From: CAYJLF01 sp964371055
GTDB lineage: Bacteria > Eisenbacteria > RBG-16-71-46 > CAIMUX01
DNA: 64,000 nucleotides
Direction of reading: 5' to 3'
NCBI GenBank assembly: GCA_964371055.1
Contig: CAYJLF010000014.1
Span: 62,001 to 126,000 of the forward strand
This document shows positions 23,505 through 32,870 of the stretch, piece after piece. Both the position numbers and the translations under genes were made by a program. How positions within the stretch are numbered: position 1 is the first letter of the stretch; each line of letters begins with the position of its first letter. Below the pieces are notes generated by a model that was given only the letters and a program-made list of their open reading frames with translations, was not told where the DNA came from and did no database searches.

Positions 23505-25261
23505 GCCTCGTCCTTTCCGCCCTCTTTCCACGCCGCGGTCCCCGGCATGGCCGGCTTCCGGCTCTCCTCGACCGGCAGGGTGACCTGGAACACGGTTCCG
23601 ATTCCCGGTGCGCTGTGCACGTCGACCATGCCGTCGTGGGCCCGAATGATCCCATAGACGACGGCGAGACCCAGGCCGACCCCCTTGCCGTCCTCCTTGG
23701 TGGTGTAGAACGGGTCGAAGATGCGCCCCATCGCCTCGGCGGAGATTCCGGATCCCGTGTCTTCGACCTCCAGCATCGCCGTGGTTCCGGCCGCCCCGCG
23801 CCGCGTCCGCACCGCGACGGCCCCACCGCCCGGCATCGCCTCGGCTGCGTTCGTCACCAGGTTCATCACGACCTGCATGATCTGGGCTCGGTCGCACCAG
23901 ACCGGCTCCAGCCCCGGGTCGGTCTCGACCCTCAGGGTTACACCCGAGCGCGCGATCCGCGCCGAGACCAGCGCGAGGGTGTCACGAACGGTCGCGTTCA
24001 AGTCGACCGCGGCCCGGCGTGGCCGCGCCTGGCGTGCGAAGGTCAGGAGATCCGAAACGATCCTCCCCACCCGCGCCGTCTCCTGCTCCGCCTGGGCCAG
24101 ATAGCTTCTCACCTCCGCCTGCCGCTCCGCGGTCAGCCCGTCCGAAGCGAGGATCCGCTCGAGCAGCATGATGAGATTGTGGACTCCGGCGATCGGGTTA
24201 TTGATCTCGTGCGCCATGCTCGCCGAGAGGCGCCCGAGCGACGCGAGCCGATCCTGCCGGATCAGCCCATCCTGCGCCTCCTGGAGCTGCACCGTGCGCT
24301 CGGCCACCTTCCGCTCGAGTTGCTCGGTCAGGGCGTTGAGCTCGTCGAGAGCATGCCGGAGGCGGCGGCGCATCAGGTCGAACGCGAGACTCAGTTCTCC
24401 GACCTCGTCCTGCCCCGCGGGCTCGATCGAACGATCCAACTCCATCTGGCTGACCGCCTGGGTCGCCTCGATCAGCCGACCGATCGGCCGACCGACGAAC
24501 CGGCGGACGAAGACCGCGATGAAGCCTCCGGACAGCACGATGGTCAGGAGCGTCACGCCGAGCGCCCAGAACCGCGCGTGCGCCATGGCCTGATCGACCC
24601 GCCGCAGCGACATGTCGACGTCGAGCACGCCCAGGACGTGGATCTCCTCCGGGTGGGCATGGCAGTCGGCGCGGCTGCAGGCCGGCTCGTTGTAGATCGG
24701 AGTGATCAGGCCGAGCACGCGATCGCCGCTGGCGTGGCGGAAGATCCGGGTGCGCGAGGGGACGTCCACGCGGACGAGCGGCTCGCTCGCCGCGTGGCAG
24801 AGATCGCAGGCCTCGGCGCTCTTGTCCACCATCCGACCGGCCTCCGGATCGGTGGAGAACATGACCCGCCCCTCCTTGTTGAAGATGCGGATCTTGGCGA
24901 TCCCCGGCTGCCGGGCGATGTTGCGCATCATCTGATAGGCGTCGTCCCGCCGGTCGATCTGCATCGCCTGCCAGGTGGAGTGGGTGATCGTGCCCGAAAG
25001 CTGATCGGCGCTCTGGATAATCTCGTCGAGGAGCCGCCGCTCATGCACGTGCAACGTGATCAAAGCCGAAATCCCCTGCACGAGAACGACGATGCCGGTC
25101 AGCCAGAGGATCAGCTTGGGCGCCAGCCGGTGCCGGATGCCACGCCACGACGAAGGCGGGTCCGCATGGGCAGCGGGACCGGGCCGTCTCGGCTCGAACG
25201 GGCGTCCATCGACCGAGATCCCCGCTCTCGACTCCTTCTCGTCCCCGTCTGCACGGATCAT
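23501..25261 (-). CDS. Membrane histidine kinase with c-type haem motifs in the sensor domain
   Basis: A 586-residue kinase. TM1 (about 49-71) and TM2 (about 231-253) flank a periplasmic domain of 160 residues. That domain holds CDLCH (152-156), a standard c-haem site, and C195-x4-C200-H201, a CxxxxCH site of the type seen in multihaem cytochromes. A HAMP domain, a coiled coil, the His box SMAHEINNP (His351) and an ATPase domain with N, G1 (DTGSGIS) and G2 (GVGLGLAVVYG) boxes follow. It probably senses redox state or a gas in the periplasm and phosphorylates the coupled sigma-54 regulator. The first 45 residues are Arg/Pro-rich, so a later start is possible. Confidence 0.9.
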   Translation of the reverse strand: MIRADGDEKESRAGISVDGRPFEPRRPGPAAHADPPSSWRGIRHRLAPKLILWLTGIVVLVQGISALITLHVHERRLLDEIIQSADQLSGTITHSTWQAMQIDRRDDAYQMMRNIARQPGIAKIRIFNKEGRVMFSTDPEAGRMVDKSAEACDLCHAASEPLVRVDVPSRTRIFRHASGDRVLGLITPIYNEPACSRADCHAHPEEIHVLGVLDVDMSLRRVDQAMAHARFWALGVTLLTIVLSGGFIAVFVRRFVGRPIGRLIEATQAVSQMELDRSIEPAGQDEVGELSLAFDLMRRRLRHALDELNALTEQLERKVAERTVQLQEAQDGLIRQDRLASLGRLSASMAHEINNPIAGVHNLIMLLERILASDGLTAERQAEVRSYLAQAEQETARVGRIVSDLLTFARQARPRRAAVDLNATVRDTLALVSARIARSGVTLRVETDPGLEPVWCDRAQIMQVVMNLVTNAAEAMPGGGAVAVRTRRGAAGTTAMLEVEDTGSGISAEAMGRIFDPFYTTKEDGKGVGLGLAVVYGIIRAHDGMVDVHSAPGIGTVFQVTLPVEESRKPAMPGTAAWKEGGKDEA

Positions 25262-25619
25262 CAGGCCCCTCCCACCGAGAGCCCCAGTATTCCACTATGG
25301 CGCACGCGCGTCCAGCGGACACGAGCAGAGACAGAGGCCGAACTGCGCCGGGGGCAGGCACCTGCAGCTCGACCCGACCACGGCCACGACCGAAATTCCG
25401 AACCGGGCCCCGGCCGGCGCCGGCTCATTCCACGGTGGCCACGAGCTGCGACGGTCAGGATTCGAGGTGGACGGCACGTTCGACAAGACCTAGGCTGAGT
25501 TCGGAACTCCCATCGGCGTTCAGGACCGACACAGTCAATCCGAGCCTAGTCCAGCTCCCGCGCGACTGTTTCTACCTTGTCCGGCCGCATTTCGGTCGTC
25601 CGAACATTCCGAGGAAATC
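25262..25619. other. Intergenic region between divergent kinase and radical SAM genes
   Basis: A 358-base spacer that should contain both promoters. I find no sigma-54 consensus, no clear -35/-10 pair and no known structured RNA. Confidence 0.35.
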
Positions 25620-27257
25620 TTGCCGCGCTCGCTGCCCAGTCGGGTTCTACTGGTCTATCCTCGCTTTGCCGCCCACTCGTTCTGGAACTATCAGGCCACC
25701 TGTGAGGTCGTGGGAGCCCGCTACACCGCAGCCCCCCTCGGCCTCATCACCGTCGCCGCGCTGCTGCCTCCCTCCTGGGAAGTTCGCCTGATCGATCGCA
25801 ACGTCGAGGACCTCCTCGATTCCGACCTCGCTTGGGCCGATCTGGTGATGACCGGCGGGATGCTGCCGCAGCAATGCGATGTGCTGGAGCTGATCGACCG
25901 GGCACACGCGGCGGGCACACCGGTCGTGGTCGGTGGTCCGGACGCCACCGCCAGCCCCGACGTCTACGCCAGCGCGGATTTTCGCGTCCTGGGAGAAGTC
26001 GAGGAGATTCTGGCCGAATTCGTTCGGGCCTGGAATGACGGCAGCAAGACCGGCACGTTCGTCCCCGCACGATTTCCCGACCTGGCGACGTCGCCGCGGC
26101 CACGCTTCGATCTCCTCAAGCTCGAGCACTACATGCATGTCGGGGTCCAGTTCTCCCGCGGCTGCCCCTTCAACTGCGAGTTCTGCAACGTCATCGAGCT
26201 CAACGGCCGCCGGCCCCGGCTGAAGGCGCCCGCCCAGATCCTGTCCGAGCTGGATGCGCTCCGGCAACTCGGCTATCGGGGCCACGTCGATTTCGTTGAT
26301 GACAACCTGATCGGAAATCGCCGCGAGGTGAAGATCTTTTTGGCGGAGCTCGCGACCTGGAACCGGAAGCGCGGCTATCCTTTCGAGTTTTCGACCGAGG
26401 CCAGCATCAATCTCAGCGACGACGAGGAACTCCTCGAATTGATGCAGCGCGCAGGGTTCTTCGCCGTCTTCGTCGGCATCGAGACGCCGGACGGAGACTC
26501 CCTGGTCCAGACCAACAAGCGGCAGAACACCGGACGCGACCTCGCCGCCAGTATCCGGCGGATCTACGCCCATGGGATGTTCGTGAACGCAGGGTTCATC
26601 CTCGGCTTCGACGCAGAGAAGGAGAACGTGGCCGACGCCATGATCGCCTGCATCGAAGAGGCCGCGATCCCGGTCTGCATGGTCGGGCTCCTCTATGCCC
26701 TTCCCAATACGCAGCTGTCGCGGCGACTCCTCTCCGAAGGGCGGCTGCACGCGGAGTCGGATCGCCCGGCGTCGGACATGGCCGATCAGTGCACCTCGGG
26801 GCTCAACTACACGACGCGGAGATCGCGCCGGGAGACGCTGCGGGACTACGAGAGGGTCCTCCGCACGATCTACGAGCCGGAGTCTTTCTTCCGCCGGGTC
26901 GACGACCTGGTGTCCGTGCTCGATCTGTCGCAACGCCGGTGCCGGCTGCCGGTTCGCCAGGTGCTGCGGGACGCGCGATCCTTCATGCGCATCTCCTGGC
27001 GCAGCGGGCTGCAGGACCCCGCGGTGCGGGGCCCGTTCCTCCGTTCCGTCGGCCGTTCCCTCTGGCGCCGCCCGCGCGGCCTGCGCGTCGTCTTCTCGCT
27101 GGCGGCGCTCTTCCTGCATCTGCGGCCGTTTTCGCAGTTCATGGACGCACGCCTGAAGGGGCAGATCGCCTCGATCGACCGGGGCGAGCCACCGGCCGTG
27201 CTGGCGATCGCCGAAGCGGCCGAGGCCGCGCCCCAGACGGCCGGGAGCGCGGCCTAG
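25620..27257 (+). CDS. B12-binding-domain radical SAM protein
   Basis: A 545-residue protein. The first 140 residues resemble a cobalamin-binding Rossmann domain (LLVYPRF, PLGLITVAALLP, VVVGGPDAT), although the DxHxxG ligand motif is absent. The radical SAM site follows: GCPFNCEFC with Cys182, Cys186 and Cys189. Downstream (FVGIETPDGDSLVQTNKRQN, GFILGFDAEKE) it matches the B12-radical SAM family with a C-terminal DUF4070-like region. Members do methylations or other radical chemistry in lipid, hopanoid or pigment pathways; the substrate is not evident here. The start is TTG at 25620 with GAGGAAA 5 bases upstream and no nearby ATG that fits. Confidence 0.88.
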   Translation: MPRSLPSRVLLVYPRFAAHSFWNYQATCEVVGARYTAAPLGLITVAALLPPSWEVRLIDRNVEDLLDSDLAWADLVMTGGMLPQQCDVLELIDRAHAAGTPVVVGGPDATASPDVYASADFRVLGEVEEILAEFVRAWNDGSKTGTFVPARFPDLATSPRPRFDLLKLEHYMHVGVQFSRGCPFNCEFCNVIELNGRRPRLKAPAQILSELDALRQLGYRGHVDFVDDNLIGNRREVKIFLAELATWNRKRGYPFEFSTEASINLSDDEELLELMQRAGFFAVFVGIETPDGDSLVQTNKRQNTGRDLAASIRRIYAHGMFVNAGFILGFDAEKENVADAMIACIEEAAIPVCMVGLLYALPNTQLSRRLLSEGRLHAESDRPASDMADQCTSGLNYTTRRSRRETLRDYERVLRTIYEPESFFRRVDDLVSVLDLSQRRCRLPVRQVLRDARSFMRISWRSGLQDPAVRGPFLRSVGRSLWRRPRGLRVVFSLAALFLHLRPFSQFMDARLKGQIASIDRGEPPAVLAIAEAAEAAPQTAGSAA

Positions 27258-27281
27258 CCTGCGGGTTTCCCTTCGCTCACT

Positions 27282-28820
27282 TCAGCGCCGTATCAGCGTG
27301 CCCGTGGCTCGCCCTGCTTCGGTCGCGATTTCGCAGAAGTAGGCTCCGGCGGGCACCCGCCGTCCCCTGTCATCCCGTCCGTCCCAGGTGACCTCGTGCG
27401 TTCCTGCGCCCAGGTCACCGAGGAAGAATCCCCGCACGCGTCTTCCCGCCCCGTCGTAGATGCCGACGGTGGCTGGTCCGCGGCCGGCGAGTTCGAAGCG
27501 GAGTGTCGTCTCCCGCCCGGACGGGTTCGGGGATGGGGAATGCAGGGTAAGCGCCATCCGGATCCCCTTGTTGACGGCCGGCTCCAGCCCGGAGGGGCCG
27601 CCGCCCGAGAGGACCGCATGGAGGGCGCCCGAAAGCTCGCCCCCGCGATCGGCCGAAAACTCCCAGAACATCACCCCGCCCAGACCCCGCGACAGTGCGA
27701 AACGACCCTTGTCCGCGATCGAGGTCGAGTCGTCGTAACTGATCATCACCCCGGCGCCCGGGTTGTACAGCCAGGGAACGGCCGCGACAGGGTGGCGGTG
27801 GCTGGCGAACCCGTTCCGGTCGACGTAGTTCGCCGCGAGATCCCAGAAATCGAAGACGCCCGGCTCCCAGGTGCCGGGGGCCGGGCCTCCGTAGGTCTGG
27901 TAGAGACCGTCCGGCGAGGCGGCCACCTGCGCGTAGCCGCGGCCGTAGAACGGCAGGCCCGGATGCAGCTTGTCCGGAGGCACACCGCGATCCAGGTAGG
28001 CCTGGATCGCGGCCTCGAGGTTGAAGCCTGAGCGATAAGGCTCCCCGAGTGGGTCATCCGGCGCCGCCTGGAGCGGGGCGTTGAAGTGCGTGACCGGATC
28101 GCCGTCGCCCCCCCACGGACCGTGGAAGTCGTAGGTCATGACGTTGATCCAGTCGAGATAGGAGTGGATCTGCCCGACTTCGATATTCTCGATGATGAAT
28201 GGGGACGCCGGGGCGGCGATCGTCAGGAGGAACTCGCCCGCCCCGTCGAGCTGCCGCCGGAGTTCCTCGAGGAGAAGGGTGAAGTTGCCCCTGTCCTCCG
28301 GCCGGTAGTGGTTCCCCGGAAGTCCTCCTGAAACCGGATACTCCCAGTCGATGTCGACGCCGTCGAAGCCGTACCGCGTGACGAAATCGACGCAGGAGGC
28401 GGCAAAGCGCTGCCGGCTCTCCTCGGTCAGCGCGATATCGGAGAAGTAGGTCGACCAGGTCCATCCCCCGACCGAGATCAGGGTACGGAGATGCGGGTGG
28501 CCCGCCTTGAGGACCTGCAACTGATGGAAGCTGCCGCGCAGGCAACCTGGATCCCAGCAGTCGCCGGGGTAGTACCGGTCAATGTCCGCGTAGGGATCAC
28601 CGAGCGCGATCTCGCCGTCGTGGATATTGGCGAATGCGTAGTTGATCGCCGTGATCCGTTCCGCCGGAATGTCGGGGACATGGAAGTCCCGCGCGTAGAT
28701 CGACCATGAGGTGTAGTAGCCGACGATCCTCGGATCGACGCGATCAGCGTGGCCACGTCCGGCCAGGACGACGCAGAGAAGAAGAGATGACGACGCGATC
28801 CAGCTGGTCCGAGCGGGCAT
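27282..28820 (-). CDS. Secreted GH18 chitinase-like glycosidase with FlgD-Ig-like C-terminal domain
   Basis: A 512-residue exported enzyme. A signal peptide (about 1-25) leads into a GH18 barrel: VGYYTSWSIYARDF at strand 1, LISVGGWTWSTYF at strand 3, the catalytic DGVDIDWEYP (DxxDxDxE, acid Glu present), and WINVMTYDFHGPWG with the conserved Tyr and Asp. It should cleave chitin or related beta-1,4-GlcNAc polymers outside the cell. The last 85 residues are a FlgD-Ig-like domain (SPSPNPSGRETTLRF, WDGRDDRGRRVPAGAYF). The start has GGGGGAG close upstream. Convergent with the radical SAM gene. Confidence 0.93.
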   Translation of the reverse strand: MPARTSWIASSSLLLCVVLAGRGHADRVDPRIVGYYTSWSIYARDFHVPDIPAERITAINYAFANIHDGEIALGDPYADIDRYYPGDCWDPGCLRGSFHQLQVLKAGHPHLRTLISVGGWTWSTYFSDIALTEESRQRFAASCVDFVTRYGFDGVDIDWEYPVSGGLPGNHYRPEDRGNFTLLLEELRRQLDGAGEFLLTIAAPASPFIIENIEVGQIHSYLDWINVMTYDFHGPWGGDGDPVTHFNAPLQAAPDDPLGEPYRSGFNLEAAIQAYLDRGVPPDKLHPGLPFYGRGYAQVAASPDGLYQTYGGPAPGTWEPGVFDFWDLAANYVDRNGFASHRHPVAAVPWLYNPGAGVMISYDDSTSIADKGRFALSRGLGGVMFWEFSADRGGELSGALHAVLSGGGPSGLEPAVNKGIRMALTLHSPSPNPSGRETTLRFELAGRGPATVGIYDGAGRRVRGFFLGDLGAGTHEVTWDGRDDRGRRVPAGAYFCEIATEAGRATGTLIRR

Positions 28821-29299
28821 GCACTCCCCCGGTTAGAGCAGGAAGACCGGGAATAACGGCCGCGATGCCCGAGAGCACCGCGGCCTCTGAAGTTCTCGGG
28901 GTGAGCACCCCGATCCTGGAATCGTGGCCTATCCGTCCCGCGTTCGCAGCCTTCCGTGTCGCTGGATGCGTGGACGCCCCGGTAAGCGGGTGCGTCTATC
29001 TGACGGATCTCCGAACGCGATCGACGAACAGACCTTCCATCTCCGTTCGGTCAAACTGCGCGTTCTTCGATTCCAACCCCTCCTTTTTCGTCCCGTTCGC
29101 CAGCCCCTCCGCGGCCCGCGTGACCATCAATGACAGGCGGCGGGTGAGGGCTCGGTCTGGTACCGGGTCGTGCCGTCAGCAAGTCGCGCCTTCCGGGGTC
29201 GCCGATGTGCTGACCGTCCTCCCCCGCGATTCCGGGGTGACGCCCTCATCATACACCCGCGCGCGGTGTCAAGCTCCCCGTTTCTCGCCGGTCCGCACT
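28821..29299. other. Intergenic region upstream of the chitinase gene
   Basis: A 479-base stretch between two minus-strand genes. It holds a perfect 16-base dyad, CGGGGTGAGCACCCCG at 28897-28912, 77 bases before the chitinase start. A near-identical dyad lies at 60447-60462 before another secreted-protein gene. No convincing ORF, RNA or promoter boxes were seen in the rest. Confidence 0.4.
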
Positions 29300-31414
29300 T
29301 TAGCGGGCCGTCCGCGCGAGCCGCACGCCGGCGAACCAATCTTCCGGCCACCACCCCCACCGATGAGCGGAGCGACAGAGCAGGGCAGGGAAGTCCCAGC
29401 TTCCTCCGCGGACGACCCGCTGCCGGCCCGAGGCCGGACCGATCGGATCCACGACCACTTCAGACGGATACCCGTCGATCCAGTCCCAGCACCACTCCCG
29501 GGCGTTGCCGTGCATGTCGCGCAGACCCCACGCGTTTGCCTCCCGGCCGCCGACGTCATGCGACTCCGACCCGGCATTGCCGCAGTACCATCCCACCCGG
29601 TCGAGGTTCGGGTCCACCGGCTCGCAGAGGGAATGGGTCATCGGGCCGCTGCAGAACGTTGTCCGGCTGCCCGCTCGACAGGCGTACTCCCATTCCGCCT
29701 CGGTCAGAAGACGATAGCCATCGGCCTCCTGGTTCCAGGTCACCGTGGCGGCTGTGATGTGGACCCCGTCCCGGCCAGTCACGGTCATCACATACGCGGG
29801 GGTGTATCCGTCGATGAAGGATCGCCGGATGCAGTAGCTGACCGCATCGAACCAGGTCACGAGATCCACCGGTCGGTCTGCACCCTCGGGTTGAGACTCC
29901 CCCCAACCCATCACGGCTTGCCACTCCGATTGCGTCACTTCGTGGACCGAGACCCAGAAATCCCGGGTCAGGGTGACCGGATGCTGGCGCTCATCCTCCC
30001 ACCCATACGCCTCCTCCTCCCGGGGGCTCCCCATCTCGAAACTTCCCGCCGGCACGAGGACCATCTCCACCGGGGGCGGAGGCGGCAGCGAGGATCCCGT
30101 TCCGGCGCAGGTCACGACGCCGTACCCGCTCCCCAGGTCGATCGGGCATTCCCACCGCCCGGGCGAGGTCGGCTCGAACCGCACGAGCACCGTCCGCTCC
30201 TCGTGCGGCCCCAGGGCGAAACCGCCGCTGCCCGACAGCACGCGATAGGGCGCGCAGTTCTCCTGCACGCGGCCGCGCAGGGTCCCCCAACTCGCATTCC
30301 GGATCGTGAACGACAACGCGAACGCTCGGCCCAGGGGGAGGATCCCGAAGTCGAGGTGGCGCGGCACGACCTCGCAGACCGCCGGTGGTTCCACCCCAAG
30401 GCCGCGGCACGTCACCGGCGAGCCGCAGCCGCCGAGGCTGATGAGGCACGTGTCGGCGATCGCGGCCGTGGGGAAGTAGCGGACGGTCACGGTCATCCGC
30501 TCGTGCGTCGTCAGGATGAAGTCGCCCCCGCCCGAAGTGATCGAGTAGGACGGACTCTCCTCGGTCACCGTTCCCCGCAGCGCGCCGCCACCGGCATTCC
30601 GGATCGTGAAGACTCGATCCTCCGGACGACCCATCGTCACGCGACCGAAGTCGAGTTCCTCCACGGAAACCTCGCAGCTGGGCGGCTCCTCCGTTCCTTC
30701 GCCGCGACACGGCACCGTGCCGCAGGTGGTTCCGAGGTCAAAGACACAGGCGTGGGGCCCCGCGGAGAGCGAAGTGAAGCGAACGGTGACGGTCTCGGCC
30801 TCGCCCGCGGCCAGGACAACCTCCCCTCCGCCGGAGCGAATCGCGAAGGACGACGTGCCTCCCGTCACCCGGCTCCGCAGTGTGTCTCCACCCACATTCT
30901 CGATGGTGAACGACGCTTCCCGCGACTCGAGCAGCGGCACCGAACCGAACTCCAGCCGTTCCGGGGTGACCCGGCACGCTGGCGTGGGCATCGGGGCCAT
31001 GCCGAGACCCTCGCACCACACGGCGCCGCAGGGAGTGCCCAGGTCCAGCGAACAGGCCGACGCGCCCGGCGAAACCGGGGCGAACCGGACGGTCAGCGTC
31101 GTCTCCTCGTGCGCCTCCAGGGAGAAGCGAGACCCTCCCGGCGCGAAGGCGAAGGTGGAACAGCCCGCCGCAGCCGCGCCGTGCAGGACACCACCACCGA
31201 TGTTGCTGACCTTGATGGCAAGGTCCCGGTAACTCCCGGCTTCGACCGGCCCGAAGTCCAGAGTGGCAGGGCTCGCTTGACAGACCGGCCGGTCCAAGTC
31301 AGTCGGCCGGTCCTCGTCGCAACCGGGGAGGAGCAACAGCCCGCATAGCGGCAGAATCAGGCGCGGCCACAACCGTCTCCCGAAACGTCGACTCGGACAC
31401 CCACGCTCGAGCAT
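29300..31414 (-). CDS. Lipoprotein with four Hydin/ASPM-like Ig repeats and an FGE-sulfatase (SUMF1-type) domain
   Basis: A 704-residue predicted lipoprotein (lipobox LLLLPGC near residue 32). Four repeats of about 95 residues follow, each opening with C-x-V/A-x-x-x-x-LDFG and containing FTIxNxGGGxLxG, the abnormal-spindle/Hydin Ig pattern. The last 260 residues are an FGE-sulfatase domain: VPAGSFEMGSP, VHEVTQSEWQAVMGW, YRLLTEAEWEYACRAG, DMHGNAREW and RVVRGGSW. The Cys pair of true formylglycine-generating enzymes is missing, so it is more likely a binding or structural domain. The start is 7 bases after the aminotransferase stop with GAGG upstream: same operon. A larger paralogue lies at 38147-43378. 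Confidence 0.88.
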   Translation of the reverse strand: MLERGCPSRRFGRRLWPRLILPLCGLLLLPGCDEDRPTDLDRPVCQASPATLDFGPVEAGSYRDLAIKVSNIGGGVLHGAAAAGCSTFAFAPGGSRFSLEAHEETTLTVRFAPVSPGASACSLDLGTPCGAVWCEGLGMAPMPTPACRVTPERLEFGSVPLLESREASFTIENVGGDTLRSRVTGGTSSFAIRSGGGEVVLAAGEAETVTVRFTSLSAGPHACVFDLGTTCGTVPCRGEGTEEPPSCEVSVEELDFGRVTMGRPEDRVFTIRNAGGGALRGTVTEESPSYSITSGGGDFILTTHERMTVTVRYFPTAAIADTCLISLGGCGSPVTCRGLGVEPPAVCEVVPRHLDFGILPLGRAFALSFTIRNASWGTLRGRVQENCAPYRVLSGSGGFALGPHEERTVLVRFEPTSPGRWECPIDLGSGYGVVTCAGTGSSLPPPPPVEMVLVPAGSFEMGSPREEEAYGWEDERQHPVTLTRDFWVSVHEVTQSEWQAVMGWGESQPEGADRPVDLVTWFDAVSYCIRRSFIDGYTPAYVMTVTGRDGVHITAATVTWNQEADGYRLLTEAEWEYACRAGSRTTFCSGPMTHSLCEPVDPNLDRVGWYCGNAGSESHDVGGREANAWGLRDMHGNAREWCWDWIDGYPSEVVVDPIGPASGRQRVVRGGSWDFPALLCRSAHRWGWWPEDWFAGVRLARTAR

Positions 31415-31421
31415 CTTCGCC

Positions 31422-32870
31422 TCAGTCGATCAGTGTCAGTCTCCGCGTCCCCTCGAATCGACCCGCCTCGAGCCGGTAGAAGTACGACCCGGCCGCGCAC
31501 CGCTCGCCGCGCTCATCCCTTCCATCCCACTCCACCGCATGGTGCCCGGGATCCTGCCCACCCGTCCGCAGCTCCCGCACCTGCCGGCCCTGGATGTCGT
31601 AGATCGAGACCCGGACCTCGCCGGCCGCGGCGAGCGTGTAGGTGATCCGCGTCGCCTCGCGCACCGGGTTCGGGAAATTGCCGTGCAGGAGGGTCGCTCC
31701 GGACGAGACCGGGCCCGACGCCCCGGCCAGGCCGAGAATCTCTCCCAGCGCCGACACGAACACCGTCATCTCGGGCATGGTTCCGGTCGAAACGCGGAGA
31801 TGGTTCGGCATCCCCCAGCCTGTCCGAACGAGGATTCCGCGCGCGGCGAGGGCGGACGAGACCGGCCCGGCCGGTTGCCCGACATCGACCATGAAGAAGT
31901 TCGTTTCCGAGGGGATGTAACTCAAGCCGAGCCCGGCCAAGGCCGGGAAGCAGTACGCTTTCACTTCGTCGTTCAGCGCAACCGTCGCGGCGATGTGAGA
32001 TGCGTCCGTGAGAGCCGCCCGGGCCGCGTCAAGCGCGAGCCGCGACACCGTGGCGAAGGTCTGCCACGACGCCAGCGAGGAAACGAGCGACTGCGCCCCC
32101 ACCCCGTAGCCGACTCTCACCCCGGCCAGTCCCGGCGCCTTGGAGAACGTTCGGGCCACCAGCACGTTCGTGCCCTGCACCACCAGGGCGATGGCCGAGG
32201 CATAGCCGGCATCGTGAACGTACTCGTTGTAGGCCTCATCCACGATGAGCGGCACGCCCGGCGGCAGAGATGCGACGAGCCCGGCGACCTCGGCGGCCGG
32301 GAGCAGAGTCGCCGTCGGGTTGTTCGGATTGGTCAGGCAGACCGCGACGGTGTTCGCATCGACCAGGGCCAGGACCGCGGCCGGGTCGACGCGATGGCTG
32401 GAATCGAGCGGCGCATTGCGCACCTGCGCGCCCAGGAAGGAGCAGTCGGACGGAAACTGGCTGTAGGACGGGTAAGGACAGACGACGTTCACGCCCGGCC
32501 CCGCCAGGGCCAGGGCCGCCAGCCGCAGGATCTCGGTCGCGCCACAGCCGGCGATGACCCGGCTGGATGAGACGCCGTGGAGGGTAGCCAGGTCGGCGCG
32601 GAGCGACTCGGCGAACCAGTCGGGGTAGCGGTGTCCGAGATCGATGGCAGCGATCATCGCGGCGCGGGCCGCCGGCGACGGCCCCAGCGGATTCTCGTTG
32701 TAGCAGAGCCGTCCGACGTAGTCGCGGAGCAGATCGCTTCTTCGGTCCGCTTCCGCACGGCCCGGCGCGGCCGAGAGCAGAGCGCAGGCGGCCCCTCCCG
32801 CCGCTGATTCCAGGAAACGACGCCGGGTGAGGCCACCGGCGTGGACCGAGGTTCCGAGGTCACGGTTCAT
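31422..32870 (-). CDS. Tat-exported HisC-like PLP aminotransferase with FlgD-Ig-like C-terminal domain
   Basis: A 482-residue fold-type I aminotransferase. The N-terminus has a Tat signal: TRRRFLES (RR-x-FL at 16-20) and a hydrophobic Ala/Gly stretch. The catalytic domain resembles histidinol-phosphate aminotransferase: NPNNPT (181-186), DEAY (211-214), and PLP lysine K244 in TFSKAPGLAGVRVGYG. Residues 395-482 form the FlgD-Ig-like domain (HGNFPNPVREATRI, WDGRDERGERCAAGSYFYR) seen on other secreted proteins here. An exported PLP enzyme is unusual; Tat would carry it folded with its cofactor. Donor and acceptor are unknown. The start at 32870 has GGGGGG upstream. The lipoprotein gene follows after 7 bases. 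Confidence 0.88.
   Translation of the reverse strand: MNRDLGTSVHAGGLTRRRFLESAAGGAACALLSAAPGRAEADRRSDLLRDYVGRLCYNENPLGPSPAARAAMIAAIDLGHRYPDWFAESLRADLATLHGVSSSRVIAGCGATEILRLAALALAGPGVNVVCPYPSYSQFPSDCSFLGAQVRNAPLDSSHRVDPAAVLALVDANTVAVCLTNPNNPTATLLPAAEVAGLVASLPPGVPLIVDEAYNEYVHDAGYASAIALVVQGTNVLVARTFSKAPGLAGVRVGYGVGAQSLVSSLASWQTFATVSRLALDAARAALTDASHIAATVALNDEVKAYCFPALAGLGLSYIPSETNFFMVDVGQPAGPVSSALAARGILVRTGWGMPNHLRVSTGTMPEMTVFVSALGEILGLAGASGPVSSGATLLHGNFPNPVREATRITYTLAAAGEVRVSIYDIQGRQVRELRTGGQDPGHHAVEWDGRDERGERCAAGSYFYRLEAGRFEGTRRLTLID

Noticed and set aside
29300..31414. FGE-type domain considered as a true formylglycine-generating enzyme for the window's sulfatases
   Set aside because: The active-site Cys pair is absent, and both sulfatase-fold proteins lack the Cys substrate.
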